Made by a program: the position numbers and the translations under genes. A DNA stretch of 64,000 nt from an uncultured Bacteroidales bacterium. GTDB taxonomy: Bacteria; Bacteroidota; Bacteroidia; Bacteroidales; Muribaculaceae. The stretch lies in assembly GCA_902792895.1 (NCBI GenBank), contig CADBBK010000006.1, positions 1 to 64,000 on the forward strand, written 5' to 3'. Below are positions 50,082 to 58,958 of this stretch, piece by piece; the stretch's first letter is position 1, and every line of letters starts with the position of its first letter. The notes under the pieces are model-generated. The model searched no databases and had not been told where the DNA came from. It saw only the letters and a list, made by a program, of their open reading frames with translations.

Positions 50082-50228
50082 ATGGCAAACGACTACAACA
50101 TTCCAGAGCCCAAGAACGACAAGCAGTATGGCATCTTTGGTATTACCATGCTCGTGATTACCGGCATAGGAGCCATCGTCAAGTTGCTCTCTAGCGGCAA
50201 GGATAACGGTTCAAACCCCGAAGCTTAA
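50082..50228 (+). CDS. Small single-helix membrane protein (48 aa)
   Basis: A polar N terminus (MANDYNIPEPKNDKQYG) is followed by one clean helix (IFGITMLVITGIGAIVKLL) and a polar tail (SSGKDNGSNPEA). Last gene of the cluster, 20 bases after the amphipathic protein, followed by a terminator. No family recognised. Confidence 0.62.
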   Translation: MANDYNIPEPKNDKQYGIFGITMLVITGIGAIVKLLSSGKDNGSNPEA

Positions 50229-50299
50229 TCCAGCACACAGCTGCTAGGCAAAGATACCCCACGGATCACTCCGTTCCCCTTTTGGATCAGCAATGATTC

Positions 50300-50319
50300 A
50301 GGAGGGGACTCCTTTTTTT
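50300..50319 (+). terminator. Terminator of the small-protein cluster
   Basis: AGGAG (50300-50304), loop GGGA, CTCCT (50309-50313), then a T run to 50319. It is the first terminator I can see after the sigma-54 promoters, consistent with one transcription unit. Confidence 0.65.
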
Positions 50320-50429
50320 AATGGCAAGCCCTATTGCCGATGCAATGGCACAACGCCTAGCAACCTTGTGGTGCTGTAGTGGCCCGACTCGCGAAAATTG
50401 CCTCCACACGTGCAATTTTTAATTGAATA

Positions 50430-50461
50430 TTGCGCTATTTGAGTGCATTTTAGTATCTTTG
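50430..50461 (+). promoter_or_regulatory. Promoter of cmk
   Basis: TATCTTTG (50454-50461) with TTG (50430-50432) 21 bases upstream. Confidence 0.65.
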
Positions 50462-50491
50462 TCGGCAGTATATCAGCATTAATCAATTACA

Positions 50492-51190
50492 ATGACACTC
50501 AAGAAGATTACCATTGCTATTGACGGCTACTCGTCAACCGGCAAGAGCACTATGGCCAAAGCGCTGGCAAGGCGCATCGGCTATGCCTATGTAGACACGG
50601 GCGCAATGTACCGCGCGGTAACCCTGTTTGCCTTGCGCAACCACCTCATCAAGCGCGGCAAGGTCGATGAGCCGGCCTTGAAGCAGCACTTGAAACATGG
50701 CGACATCGTCATCACCTTCCGCCCCACCAAGGACGGCAAGAGCGTGACTGTGCTCAACGGCAAGAACGTGGAGCGCTACATCCGCTCGATGCGCGTGAGC
50801 AACGTGGTGAGCATCATCGCCGCCATCGGCTTCGTGCGCAAGGCGATGGTCCGTCAGCAGCAGGCCATGGGTAAGGACAAGGGCGTGGTGATGGACGGAC
50901 GCGACATCGGCACAGTGGTGTTCCCCGATGCCGAGATGAAGGTGTTTGCCACCGCAAGCGCCGAGGTGCGTGCCCAGCGCCGCTATGACGAGCTGCGCGA
51001 GAAGGGCGACACCACGACGACTTTTGAGGAGGTGCTGGCCAACGTCAACGAGCGTGACCGCATCGACACCACCCGCAAGGAGAGCCCCCTGCGCCAGGCC
51101 GACGACGCTGTGGTACTCGACAACTCGCATCTGACCATCGAGCAGCAGGACGAGTGGCTCTACCGGCTGTACTTGGAAAGAGCTAAATAG
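50492..51190 (+). CDS. cmk: Cytidylate kinase
   Basis: Phosphorylates CMP and dCMP. The P-loop is [12 protein letters not shown] near residue 12, the acceptor site [10 protein letters not shown] near 35 and the lid region [22 protein letters not shown] near 144. At 232 residues it is of normal length. Its TAG stop provides the first base of a heptamer array that separates it from ispH, the same arrangement as at the prenyl synthase. Confidence 0.95.
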   Translation: MTLKKITIAIDGYSSTGKSTMAKALARRIGYAYVDTGAMYRAVTLFALRNHLIKRGKVDEPALKQHLKHGDIVITFRPTKDGKSVTVLNGKNVERYIRSMRVSNVVSIIAAIGFVRKAMVRQQQAMGKDKGVVMDGRDIGTVVFPDAEMKVFATASAEVRAQRRYDELREKGDTTTTFEEVLANVNERDRIDTTRKESPLRQADDAVVLDNSHLTIEQQDEWLYRLYLERAK

Positions 51191-51290
51191 TTAGGAGTTA
51201 GGAGTTAGGAGTTAGAAGTTAGGAGTTAGAAGTTAGAAGTTAGGAGTTAGGAGTTTTTCAATACCTAAAACCTAAAACCTAAAGCCTAAA
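51190..51290. repeat. Inverted heptamer arrays without a gene, locus 3
   Basis: Nine heptamers GTTAGGA/GTTAGAA (51190-51252) start on the G of the cmk stop codon. After ten bases they are followed by four heptamers ACCTAAA/GCCTAAA (51263-51290) in the opposite sense, both sharing the TTAGG core. It looks like loci 1 and 2 with the four-helix-bundle gene missing. Confidence 0.85.
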
Positions 51291-51298
51291 AATCTATA

Positions 51299-52177
51299 AT
51301 GGCTACCATCGAGATAGATAACGGATCAGGCTTCTGCTTCGGGGTGACTACAGCCATCCGCAAGGCCGAGGAGGAACTGGGACGTACCGGGCACCTGTAC
51401 TGCCTGGGCGACATCGTGCACAACACTGCCGAGGTCGACCGTCTGGCCAGCCGCGGCCTGGAGACCATCACCCACGAGCAACTGGAACAGCTGCACGACG
51501 TCAAGGTACTGCTCAGGGCTCACGGCGAGCCTCCCGAGACCTACGAGACCGCCCGACGCAACCGCATCGAGATTATCGATGCCACCTGCCCCGTGGTGCT
51601 CAAGCTGCAGCAGCGCATCCACGCCACCCACAACGCCAGCGGCGACACCACACAGGCACCGCAGATTGTCATCTACGGCAAGCGGGGCCATGCCGAGGTG
51701 CTGGGCCTGGTGGGACAGACACAAGGCCGTGCCACCGTTATCGAGAACATCGACGAGATTGACAAGATAGACTACTCGCGCGACATCTACCTCTACTCCC
51801 AGACCACCAAGAGCGTGCAGGAGTTCAGCCACATCGTCGAGGAGATCAAGCGCCGCGTCCATGACGGGGTAACGTTCAAGAGCTATGACACCATCTGCCG
51901 CTCGGTAGCCAACCGCATTCCGCAGATCCGTGAGTTTGCCGCCCAGCACGAGCTCATCCTGTTTGTCAGCGGCGCCAAGAGCAGCAACGGGCGCATCCTG
52001 TTTGCCGAGTGCCTGGATGCCAATCCCGAGTCGCACCTCATCAGCAGCGAGAGCGACATCGACCCGTCGTGGCTCACGGGCAAGGAGCGCATCGGCATCT
52101 GCGGAGCGACCTCGACACCACGCTGGCTCATGCAACGCGTGAGCGACGCCGTGCAACAACTGACCACCAAAGAATAA
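51299..52177 (+). CDS. ispH: 4-hydroxy-3-methylbut-2-enyl diphosphate reductase
   Basis: The last step of the MEP pathway, giving isopentenyl and dimethylallyl diphosphate; an iron-sulphur enzyme. The three cluster cysteines are visible in GSGFCFGVT near residue 14, ATCPVVLK near 98 and DTICRSVANR near 201. The substrate loop AHGEPPE and SGAKSSNGR support the call, as does the C-terminal GATSTPRW. Length 292 is typical. Follows cmk across the heptamer arrays; in some bacteria the two are also neighbours. Confidence 0.95.
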   Translation: MATIEIDNGSGFCFGVTTAIRKAEEELGRTGHLYCLGDIVHNTAEVDRLASRGLETITHEQLEQLHDVKVLLRAHGEPPETYETARRNRIEIIDATCPVVLKLQQRIHATHNASGDTTQAPQIVIYGKRGHAEVLGLVGQTQGRATVIENIDEIDKIDYSRDIYLYSQTTKSVQEFSHIVEEIKRRVHDGVTFKSYDTICRSVANRIPQIREFAAQHELILFVSGAKSSNGRILFAECLDANPESHLISSESDIDPSWLTGKERIGICGATSTPRWLMQRVSDAVQQLTTKE

Positions 52178-52212
52178 CCATACAGGCTGATTGCTAAAAG
52201 CCAAATAGAGAA

Positions 52213-53385
52213 ATGACCAAAAAGAACCTCATCATCGTCATCATCCTGCTCGCCATCATCGACCTGGTGGCTGCAGGCTGGTATATATCACGCAGCATCG
52301 AAGCCACCGGCAGGAGCCAGAGCCTGTTTGACCAGCGCGACTCGACCGATATCATCGCCGAGGCCGATACTGCCGTCAATCTCAACCAGCCCGACGTGTT
52401 TGACAAGCCGCAGTTCAACACCTTCTACTTCATCTCCAACACGCCCTCGATCAGTGGTGACCAGACCTCGTACTACACCAGCACCAAGCACGTCAAGGTC
52501 ATCTGGCCGCTGAAGGTGAACGGCGACAGCGTGCTGGGCGACCTGAACAAGGAACTCATCAAGCAGGCCTTCGGGAACACCCAGACCAGCATGAAGGATG
52601 CCCGCTATGTGTACCTGAACACACCGGAGTTCAACAAGCCCATCGGTGACGAATACCGCTCGCTGACCAAGGCTCCCCGCGTCTATCCCGTGTATGGCAA
52701 CGTGAGCCAGGTGCTTGTTTACCCCTACATGACATCGCAGCGACTGCTAGTCATGGAAATCGACAAGGTGGAGTATAACGGCAGCAGCACCTCGTCAATC
52801 AGCAGCTACATCCACTACGACCGCCAACGCCAGCGCTTGCTCAAGCGCCTGGACATCCTGGTTGTCGACGTGGACAAGGAGAACAAACTGCTCAAAGTCA
52901 TTAACAAGAAGATTGACGACCTGAACCGCGGACGCAGCAGCGAAAACCAACTGCAGCATGCCCTGAACGTGCCTGGCGAGATACGCTGCGGCAAGAGCGG
53001 CATCCTGTTTGGCTACAAACCCGGCTCTATTTCCAACCAGGCCATCGACATTGCAATAGACTACGACAAGCTGGAGCCCTTCTTCACCGACGATTTCAAA
53101 CAGTTGCAGTCGCACAACGGCGACTACCAACTCTTCAGCGACAACGGCCTCAAGCCCGAGCCCATCAATGCTACGGCCAAGCCAGTCCCCGCACCCGTGG
53201 CGGCACCCATAAAGCAATCCACTGTCAAGCAGTCATCCGTCAAGGATAACTACCCGGCAGTGAAAAAGTCAACGTCCAGCAAGAAAAAGAGAAGCTACGT
53301 CAAGCCAAAACGAACAAGTCGGAAGCGTTATAGCGGGGCAAGGCGTAGATCTGGATATCGCGGTTACTCTGGGAGGCGGCATTAG
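52213..53385 (+). CDS. Membrane-anchored protein of unknown function with basic tail
   Basis: A 390-residue protein. One N-terminal membrane helix (LIIVIILLAIIDLVAAGWYI) is followed by an extracytoplasmic beta-rich domain at about 60-310 with the look of DUF3298/RsiV-type domains (PRVYPVYGNVSQVLVYPYMTS, LFGYKPGSISNQAIDIAIDYD). A Pro/Ala linker and a strongly basic end (KKKRSYVKPKRTSRKRYSGA) close the protein. The 3' end overlaps that of the convergent MBL gene by 86 bases, which is unusual; the basic tail lies mostly in this overlap. Confidence 0.65.
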   Translation: MTKKNLIIVIILLAIIDLVAAGWYISRSIEATGRSQSLFDQRDSTDIIAEADTAVNLNQPDVFDKPQFNTFYFISNTPSISGDQTSYYTSTKHVKVIWPLKVNGDSVLGDLNKELIKQAFGNTQTSMKDARYVYLNTPEFNKPIGDEYRSLTKAPRVYPVYGNVSQVLVYPYMTSQRLLVMEIDKVEYNGSSTSSISSYIHYDRQRQRLLKRLDILVVDVDKENKLLKVINKKIDDLNRGRSSENQLQHALNVPGEIRCGKSGILFGYKPGSISNQAIDIAIDYDKLEPFFTDDFKQLQSHNGDYQLFSDNGLKPEPINATAKPVPAPVAAPIKQSTVKQSSVKDNYPAVKKSTSSKKKRSYVKPKRTSRKRYSGARRRSGYRGYSGRRH

Positions 53386-54328
53386 AGCCATCGCCCACGG
53401 TGAGTCCTATTCCCTCCAGCGCCTGGCGCATCGTGGATAGTGCCAATTCAGGCGTGTTGTTGTTCTCGCTCAGGTGGCACAGGAACACAAATCGCAGCCC
53501 CTCGTGGTAGTGGCTGGCGACAAACTGGGCAGCGACCTTGTTCTCGAGGTGCCCGTCGTCCTTGCGCACACGGTTCTTGAGGTATTCCGAGTAGTTGCTC
53601 TCCTCGAGCTTGGACTCATCATAGTCACACTCAATCATCAGGTAATTGGCAAGGCTCATGTAATGGGCCGCGCGGTCGGTAATCGACCCCATGTCACCGC
53701 TGATGACAAAGCGCTCACCCTCATACTCGACACTGAAGCCCACACTCTTGACATCATGTAGCGTCTCGAACGGGGTAATCTCCATGTCCATAATGCGGAA
53801 GGGGATTTCCCTGAAGATAGGCACATGGTAGTCGCAGATGCGGCTCGATACCCGGCATCGCTGCAACATCTGGCTCATCACGCCCCTCGTGCAGTACACG
53901 CTGCAACGGCAGCGCGACACCGCCGAGTACAGGCAGTGCATGTGGTCCTGGTGGGCATGGGTAAGCAACACACCCTTGATCATCGAGGGAGGAATACCGT
54001 TGCGCGCGAGTGCGGCAATTGCCTCGTCGAGATTGAGCACGTCATGGTCGCTCTTATTGCGGCGACGCTTGGTCTTGGGAGCAGGCTTGATGCCGGCATC
54101 GATGAGGACGCCGCCACGCGGTGTCCCCAGATAGGCACAGTTGCCACTGCTGCCGCTGCCGAAGCTCATGAAGCACAGCCCCTTGCCGAGGCTGATGCGC
54201 TGCACCCCGTCCTCGGGTTGCTCCATGACGGGATTGTCGGGCGATGGTGTGTCGTCACCGTCCACGTCAAAGTTGATCTTCAACGGGCGGCCGGTATTGG
54301 GATATCCTTTATATTTGTGTCCAGGCAT
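53300..54328 (-). CDS. MBL-fold metallohydrolase (YycJ/WalJ-like)
   Basis: A 342-residue metallo-beta-lactamase-fold hydrolase, family members of which act as nucleases in DNA repair or cell-wall control. CFMSFGSGSSGNCAYLG near residue 52 starts the fold. The metal motif LLTHAHQDHMH is near 122, with later ligands in SGDMGSITD near 212, ECDYDES and LCHLSENN near 284. The first 45 residues are polar and may be a species-specific extension. Tail-to-tail overlap of 86 bases with the gene at 52213. It follows the RsmI-like gene by 15 bases. Confidence 0.87.
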   Translation of the reverse strand: MPGHKYKGYPNTGRPLKINFDVDGDDTPSPDNPVMEQPEDGVQRISLGKGLCFMSFGSGSSGNCAYLGTPRGGVLIDAGIKPAPKTKRRRNKSDHDVLNLDEAIAALARNGIPPSMIKGVLLTHAHQDHMHCLYSAVSRCRCSVYCTRGVMSQMLQRCRVSSRICDYHVPIFREIPFRIMDMEITPFETLHDVKSVGFSVEYEGERFVISGDMGSITDRAAHYMSLANYLMIECDYDESKLEESNYSEYLKNRVRKDDGHLENKVAAQFVASHYHEGLRFVFLCHLSENNNTPELALSTMRQALEGIGLTVGDGSNAASQSNRDIQIYALPRYNASDLFVLA

Positions 54329-54343
54329 AGTGTTGCGGGAAGG

Positions 54344-55072
54344 TTATTGGTATAACAGGAAGATGGTGGGGACCTTGTGGTAGTCGAGCGTCGCATGTTT
54401 CCACTCGGCAAGCGTGCGCGTGACGATGCTCTGGCGCTCGCCAGTGATGTCGCTGGCCACGCACAGGCGCAGCCGCGACGGCAGGTGCTGGACAAGGTCG
54501 GTGATGAGCTGGTTATTGCGATATGGGGCCTCGATGAAAATCTGCGTCTGGCGCTCACGCTCGATGCGCCGCAGCATCTCCTTGAGACGTGCCTGACGTG
54601 CTTGCCCGTCAACAGGCAGGTAGCCCTCAAAGGCAAAACGCTGGCCGTTGAAGCCCGACGCCATCAGGCTCAGCAGGATGCTCGACGGACCCACCAGCGG
54701 CACCACCTTGTAGCCACGGCGCTGGGCGATGGCCACCAGGTCGGCACCCGGGTCGGCGACAGCGGGACAGCCCGCGTCACTGATGACGCCCACCGCCTCG
54801 CCACGGCCGATGGGGTCCAGCAGGGCCTCGATGGCTGCGGTGTCGGTGAGGTCGGTATGCTCGTTGAGCTCATGCATCGTCAAGGCATCGATGTCGATGT
54901 TGCGGTCACATTTCTTGAGGAAGCGCCGCGCCGAGCGCAGGCTCTCGACGACAAAATGCTGAATTCCGCGCACAATCTCCACATTGTGTGCGGGCAGCAC
55001 CCCGTCCAGCGGCCCATCGCTCAACTGGCAGGGAATCAGGTATAAGCCAGCTTCCAGCATCGTTGGTTCCAT
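54344..55072 (-). CDS. RsmI-like SAM-dependent methyltransferase
   Basis: A 242-residue tetrapyrrole-methylase-fold enzyme related to RsmI, which methylates C1402 of 16S rRNA on the ribose. The SAM motif VISDAGCPAVADPGADLV near 95 and the VPLVGPSSILLSLMASG block near 124 are clear. The N terminus departs from the standard RsmI opening and the small C-terminal domain is absent, as in the shorter Bacteroidetes paralogue. Start 55072 is used because the -7 box TATATTTG (55095-55102) lies between it and the longer frame's start. Confidence 0.85.
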   Translation of the reverse strand: MEPTMLEAGLYLIPCQLSDGPLDGVLPAHNVEIVRGIQHFVVESLRSARRFLKKCDRNIDIDALTMHELNEHTDLTDTAAIEALLDPIGRGEAVGVISDAGCPAVADPGADLVAIAQRRGYKVVPLVGPSSILLSLMASGFNGQRFAFEGYLPVDGQARQARLKEMLRRIERERQTQIFIEAPYRNNQLITDLVQHLPSRLRLCVASDITGERQSIVTRTLAEWKHATLDYHKVPTIFLLYQ

Positions 55073-55094
55073 CAGTCCTTGTGATTTTAACTTG

Positions 55095-55102
55095 CAAATA
55101 TA
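55095..55102 (-). promoter_or_regulatory. -7 box of the RsmI-like gene
   Basis: Minus-strand TATATTTG, 22 bases from the start codon. Confidence 0.5.
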
Positions 55103-55254
55103 GTCTTTTTTCCCCAATTCCGACGCATTTACCCCACCAAAAAATAATTGGAACCGTACAAAAATCTTGTAATGAATATTTCGTCAAATACGAATAATTC
55201 GCATCAGCCCCAGGGTATCACGGCAAAAAGCCATATCATTGCCTGTTTTTTTGC

Positions 55255-55262
55255 TATATTTG
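55255..55262 (+). promoter_or_regulatory. -7 box of the 463-aa hypothetical gene
   Basis: TATATTTG, 23 bases before the ATG at 55286; it lies inside the longer frame that starts at 55148 and so excludes it. Confidence 0.55.
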
Positions 55263-55285
55263 CAAGGCAAAAACATTTGAGTCTT

Positions 55286-56677
55286 ATGAACAACGACAAG
55301 AGCATTAAACAAATCAAGAAGTACCTGGGCATGATTCAGTGTACACGCTTGCTGTGCAACACCAAGGAGGAACTAGGCCAATTGCTGGACTATCCATCCA
55401 TCACCAAAGGGAACGGTCTGTCGGGCATGGGTGGAAAATCGTTGTTCAAGCAGAAATGTGTGCTCATGGGGATTGGCGAGATTGTGCGCGAACGCACCGG
55501 CATGGACCTGTGCCTCTTGCTGGACACCTACCGCGAGGCCTATAGCATCGTCCAGAATCACATCCCGCCCCGCTTCCGCGATGCCGAGACCTGCCAACAT
55601 CTGATTGAGCACTTCTGCGCCCAAGGGGAAATCACCCGCGACATCGCCGACGTTGTTGACTATGTCGAGCCACGGCACCTCCCCCTGCTGGTGCTGGTGC
55701 TGCTGGACGTCCTGCCTAGCCCTAACACCCGCAGCGGTGACGTGACCGACATCGAGGAGTGCTATACCCGCGTGATGAACATGCTGAGCAAAAGCGTAGG
55801 CAAGGGCATCGTTATCGACACGTTGCCCGCCATCACCTATGCCCAAGAGGTATGGCAAGATGGTGAGGACGTTAAAAACCGCTTGTTCCTCATCCACATG
55901 ACCGACACGATTATTGATGCCTATCGCAGTGTGGGCACTCGCACAGCCCTGGGACATACCAACCAGGAAATACTGGAGAATCTTTTCTTTCCTGATGTGG
56001 AAGGATTCTGGACCGAGTGCGATGAGGCAGGGCAGCAACAGCCAGGTCAAGTGTTCTGGCGGTTTGAGAATTTGGCCAACTGCCACATGCTTTACCGCTA
56101 CAGTGTGGACGACGAGAAGCGGCAACTGACCTATACCAAATATGCTGTCCGCTTTATCCATGACGAAGACATCGACATGGCCTATATTGCCCACCCCCAC
56201 TCCATCAGGTATCTGCTCACCGGACAGCCGATGCCCAATAGCGTAGTAGCCTATCTGGACGCCACCATCGAGGACGAGAGCATCACATTTGAGGCCCGGT
56301 CTGAAACCGACAAATGGTTCCCTGCCACAAAGCTCATCCGGAGCGACCAGACCAAGCAGTTGAAAAAACTGCTCAGCAGCAAGAAATACACCCAGGTGAA
56401 CGAGTTTGTACAAGACGAGTACAGTTTCAACCTCACGATGGTGGCCATCACACGAGACTACATCTATATCCTGAACCGGGACGAGCTGCTGTACCGCGTC
56501 CCCAAGACACTAGACGAAATGCTGGAGCAAGTCGGGTTCGATCATTCAGTGGGAGTGATTGAGTTCGGTGATGCAAAGTTCATTGCCTTCGACGACTTCC
56601 CGCTTTACTACGAGGTGACGACACCCGAGCAGATGGCCGAATTAGGCATCGAGCTGACCGACGCCGTCGATGAATAG
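55286..56677 (+). CDS. Cytosolic protein of unknown function (463 aa)
   Basis: No signal peptide or membrane helix. The first 200 residues are mainly helical (KSIKQIKKYLGMIQCTRLLCN, CVLMGIGEIVRERTGMDLCL). The rest has mixed helix and strand (FWRFENLANCHMLYRYSV, YSFNLTMVAITRDYIYILN) and an acidic end. Codon use is normal for the window. I recognise no family. It lies between the RsmI-like gene (divergent) and phoH. Confidence 0.6.
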   Translation: MNNDKSIKQIKKYLGMIQCTRLLCNTKEELGQLLDYPSITKGNGLSGMGGKSLFKQKCVLMGIGEIVRERTGMDLCLLLDTYREAYSIVQNHIPPRFRDAETCQHLIEHFCAQGEITRDIADVVDYVEPRHLPLLVLVLLDVLPSPNTRSGDVTDIEECYTRVMNMLSKSVGKGIVIDTLPAITYAQEVWQDGEDVKNRLFLIHMTDTIIDAYRSVGTRTALGHTNQEILENLFFPDVEGFWTECDEAGQQQPGQVFWRFENLANCHMLYRYSVDDEKRQLTYTKYAVRFIHDEDIDMAYIAHPHSIRYLLTGQPMPNSVVAYLDATIEDESITFEARSETDKWFPATKLIRSDQTKQLKKLLSSKKYTQVNEFVQDEYSFNLTMVAITRDYIYILNRDELLYRVPKTLDEMLEQVGFDHSVGVIEFGDAKFIAFDDFPLYYEVTTPEQMAELGIELTDAVDE

Positions 56678-56720
56678 AAGTTTTTATGAGCGATAGGTGT
56701 TGCGGGATTGATTTTTTGTG

Positions 56721-56728
56721 TACTTTTG
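56721..56728 (+). promoter_or_regulatory. -7 box of the phoH-menG pair
   Basis: TACTTTTG, 26 bases before the phoH start codon. Confidence 0.5.
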
Positions 56729-56753
56729 TGCATAGTAAACTAACCAACACTGA

Positions 56754-57758
56754 ATGATTGAACGGCACATTATTATTGACAACGTTGATCCCGTGACCTT
56801 CTACGGGGTGAACAACAGCAACATACAACTTATCCGCAACTTGTTTCCCAAACTGCGCATGGCGGCCCGCGGCAGCGTCATCACCGTCATCGGCGACGAG
56901 AGCCTGACGGCGGAATTTGAGGAGAAAATCCATCAGCTGGCCGACTACTGCGCCACCTACAACACCCTGCCCGAGGACGTCATCATCGACACCATCAAAG
57001 GTGCGCCGCCCAAGCAGTTGAAGATGGACGACGTCATCGTCTACGGCGTGAACGGCAAGCCCATCAGCGGCCGCACGCCTAACCAACAGCTGCTGGTCAA
57101 GACCTTCGCCGACCACGACCTGACATTTGCCCTGGGACCTGCAGGTACCGGTAAGACCTACCTGGCGGTGGCGCTGGCCGTGCGAGCCCTCAAGAACCGT
57201 GAGGCCCGCAAAATCATCCTCTCGCGCCCTGCCGTCGAGGCTGGCGAGAAGCTGGGATTCCTGCCCGGTGACATGAAGGACAAGATTGACCCCTATCTGC
57301 AGCCACTGTATGACGCGCTGGAGGACATGATTCCGCAGGCCAAGCTCAAGGAGTATATGGAAACCAACGTCATCCAGATTGCGCCGCTGGCATTCATGCG
57401 CGGCCGCACCCTGAATGACGCCATCATCGTGCTCGACGAGGCACAGAACACCACCACACACCAGATCAAGATGTTCCTCACCCGCCTGGGTATGGGCTCG
57501 AAGATGATTGTCACCGGCGACACGACGCAGATCGACCTGCCGCGCACCGTGACCTCGGGCCTGATACACGCCCTGCGCGTGCTCGACGGCGTCAAGGGCA
57601 TCGGCAAGGTGGAATTTGAGAAAAAGGATATCGTGCGCCACCAGCTGGTGCAGCGCATTGTCGAGGCCTACGAGCGCTTCCAGGAGGAGAACCGGCTCTA
57701 CAACGCCGAGCGCCGCGAGGGCCGTGACGACTACAAGCAGCAAAACGAGCAGGCATGA
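56754..57758 (+). CDS. phoH: PhoH family ATPase
   Basis: A 334-residue cytosolic protein. An N-terminal RNA-binding-like region at 1-110 (LRMAARGSVITVIGDE) is followed by the PhoH P-loop ATPase: Walker A GPAGTGKTYLAVALAV near 126, RPAVEAGEKLGFLPGD near 160, Walker B AIIVLDEAQN near 223, and GDTTQIDLPR near 258. Thought to act in RNA metabolism as a helicase-like ATPase. Its last bases overlap the menG start (ATGA), implying coupled translation. Confidence 0.94.
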   Translation: MIERHIIIDNVDPVTFYGVNNSNIQLIRNLFPKLRMAARGSVITVIGDESLTAEFEEKIHQLADYCATYNTLPEDVIIDTIKGAPPKQLKMDDVIVYGVNGKPISGRTPNQQLLVKTFADHDLTFALGPAGTGKTYLAVALAVRALKNREARKIILSRPAVEAGEKLGFLPGDMKDKIDPYLQPLYDALEDMIPQAKLKEYMETNVIQIAPLAFMRGRTLNDAIIVLDEAQNTTTHQIKMFLTRLGMGSKMIVTGDTTQIDLPRTVTSGLIHALRVLDGVKGIGKVEFEKKDIVRHQLVQRIVEAYERFQEENRLYNAERREGRDDYKQQNEQA

Positions 57759-58507
57759 GCGACGACAACGGCAAGAAGGTCGAGCAGGTGACGCCCTACG
57801 GCTCTCAGGCGGCAGCCAAGACCGAGCAGGTGCGCCAGATGTTTGACGCCATCGCGCCAGCCTACGACTTCATGAACCGCGCGATGACCTTGGGTATCGA
57901 CATCTGGTGGCGACGGCTGGCCGTCAAGCGGCTGAAGCGCCTCCACCCCACCCGTATCCTCGACGTGGCGACAGGCACGGGCGACTTTGCCATCCAGTTA
58001 CACGACTCCCTGCAACCCGAACACATCACGGGCATCGACCTGTCACAGGGCATGCTCGACGAGGCATGCCGTAAAATCAAGGAAAAAGGATTGGAACAGT
58101 GCATCACCTTTGAGCAAGGCGACTGCATGGCGCTCGAGATAGCCGACGCGACGTTTGACGCGGTGACGGTGGCCTTCGGGGTGCGCAACTTTGAGCATCT
58201 GCAGCAGGGTTACCGGGAAATGGCGCGCGTGCTCAAACCCGGCGGCATGCTGTGCGTGCTGGAGCTGTCCACGCCCACCAACCGCTTCATCCGCTGGTTC
58301 TACGACCTGTACACGCTGCACATCATCCCATGGATAGGGTCGATGAAGAGCGGCGACAAGAGCGCCTATCGCTACCTGCCCCAGAGCATCGCTGCCGTCC
58401 CGCAGGGCGACGACATGCTGCAGCTGATGCGCAATGCCGGGCTGCATGACGCCACATTCAAGCGCCTCACCCTCGGCACCTGCACCATCTACACCGCTAT
58501 CAAGTGA
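57755..58507 (+). CDS. menG: Demethylmenaquinone methyltransferase
   Basis: Methylates demethylmenaquinone with SAM in the last step of menaquinone synthesis (ubiE/menG family). FDAIAPAYDFMNRAMTLGID near residue 31 is the family opening. SAM motif I is ILDVATGTGDFAIQL near 68, and FGVRNFEHLQQGYREMARVLKPGG near 144 and YRYLPQSI near 205 follow. Length 250 is normal. Its TGA stop is followed after three bases by the heptamer array of locus 2. Confidence 0.94.
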   Translation: MSDDNGKKVEQVTPYGSQAAAKTEQVRQMFDAIAPAYDFMNRAMTLGIDIWWRRLAVKRLKRLHPTRILDVATGTGDFAIQLHDSLQPEHITGIDLSQGMLDEACRKIKEKGLEQCITFEQGDCMALEIADATFDAVTVAFGVRNFEHLQQGYREMARVLKPGGMLCVLELSTPTNRFIRWFYDLYTLHIIPWIGSMKSGDKSAYRYLPQSIAAVPQGDDMLQLMRNAGLHDATFKRLTLGTCTIYTAIK

Positions 58508-58510
58508 GGG

Positions 58511-58592
58511 GTTAGGAGTGAGAAGTTAGGAGTGAGAAGTTAGGAGTGAGAAGTTAGGAGTGAGGAGTTAGAAGTTAGGAGTTAGAAGTGAG
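58511..58592 (+). repeat. Heptamer array, locus 2 proximal side
   Basis: Eleven heptamers of the type GTTAGGA, GTTAGAA or GTGAGAA plus five bases, running from just after the menG stop to the start codon of the four-helix-bundle gene. Confidence 0.9.
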
Positions 58593-58958
58593 ATGGAGAG
58601 TACTGTTCGAGATAAAAGCAAGATGTTCGCCATTCGCATTGTGAAATTATATCGTTATTTATGCGATGAGAAGAAAGAATGGGTTCTCTCAAAGCAACTC
58701 TTGCGTAGCGGGACAAGCATTGGAGCTAATATCGTTGAGGCACAAGCGGCTGTTAGCAGGAAAGACTTTCTTGCAAAAATGTATGTTTCTTTTAAGGAAT
58801 GTTGCGAGACGGAGTATTGGCTTGAATTGCTCCACGAAACTGGTTATCTCACCAACGAAGAATTCGAGTCAATCAATCAAGACAACATCACTCTTAAGAA
58901 AATGCTGAGTAGTATCACCTATACCACTTCTAATAATCTAAAGAAAGACAACTCCTAA
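58593..58958 (+). CDS. Four-helix-bundle protein (S23/IVP family), locus 2
   Basis: A 121-residue all-helical protein about 70 percent identical to the one at 43582-43947 (shared LYRYLC, EKKE, VLSKQLLR, GTSIGANIVEAQAAVS and YWLELLHET). Codon use is AT-richer than that of menG beside it. The ATG follows the array directly, and the stop codon lies in the first heptamer of the second, inverted array, exactly as at locus 1. Function unknown; the family has a basic, RNA-binding-like face in known structures. Confidence 0.88.
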   Translation: MESTVRDKSKMFAIRIVKLYRYLCDEKKEWVLSKQLLRSGTSIGANIVEAQAAVSRKDFLAKMYVSFKECCETEYWLELLHETGYLTNEEFESINQDNITLKKMLSSITYTTSNNLKKDNS

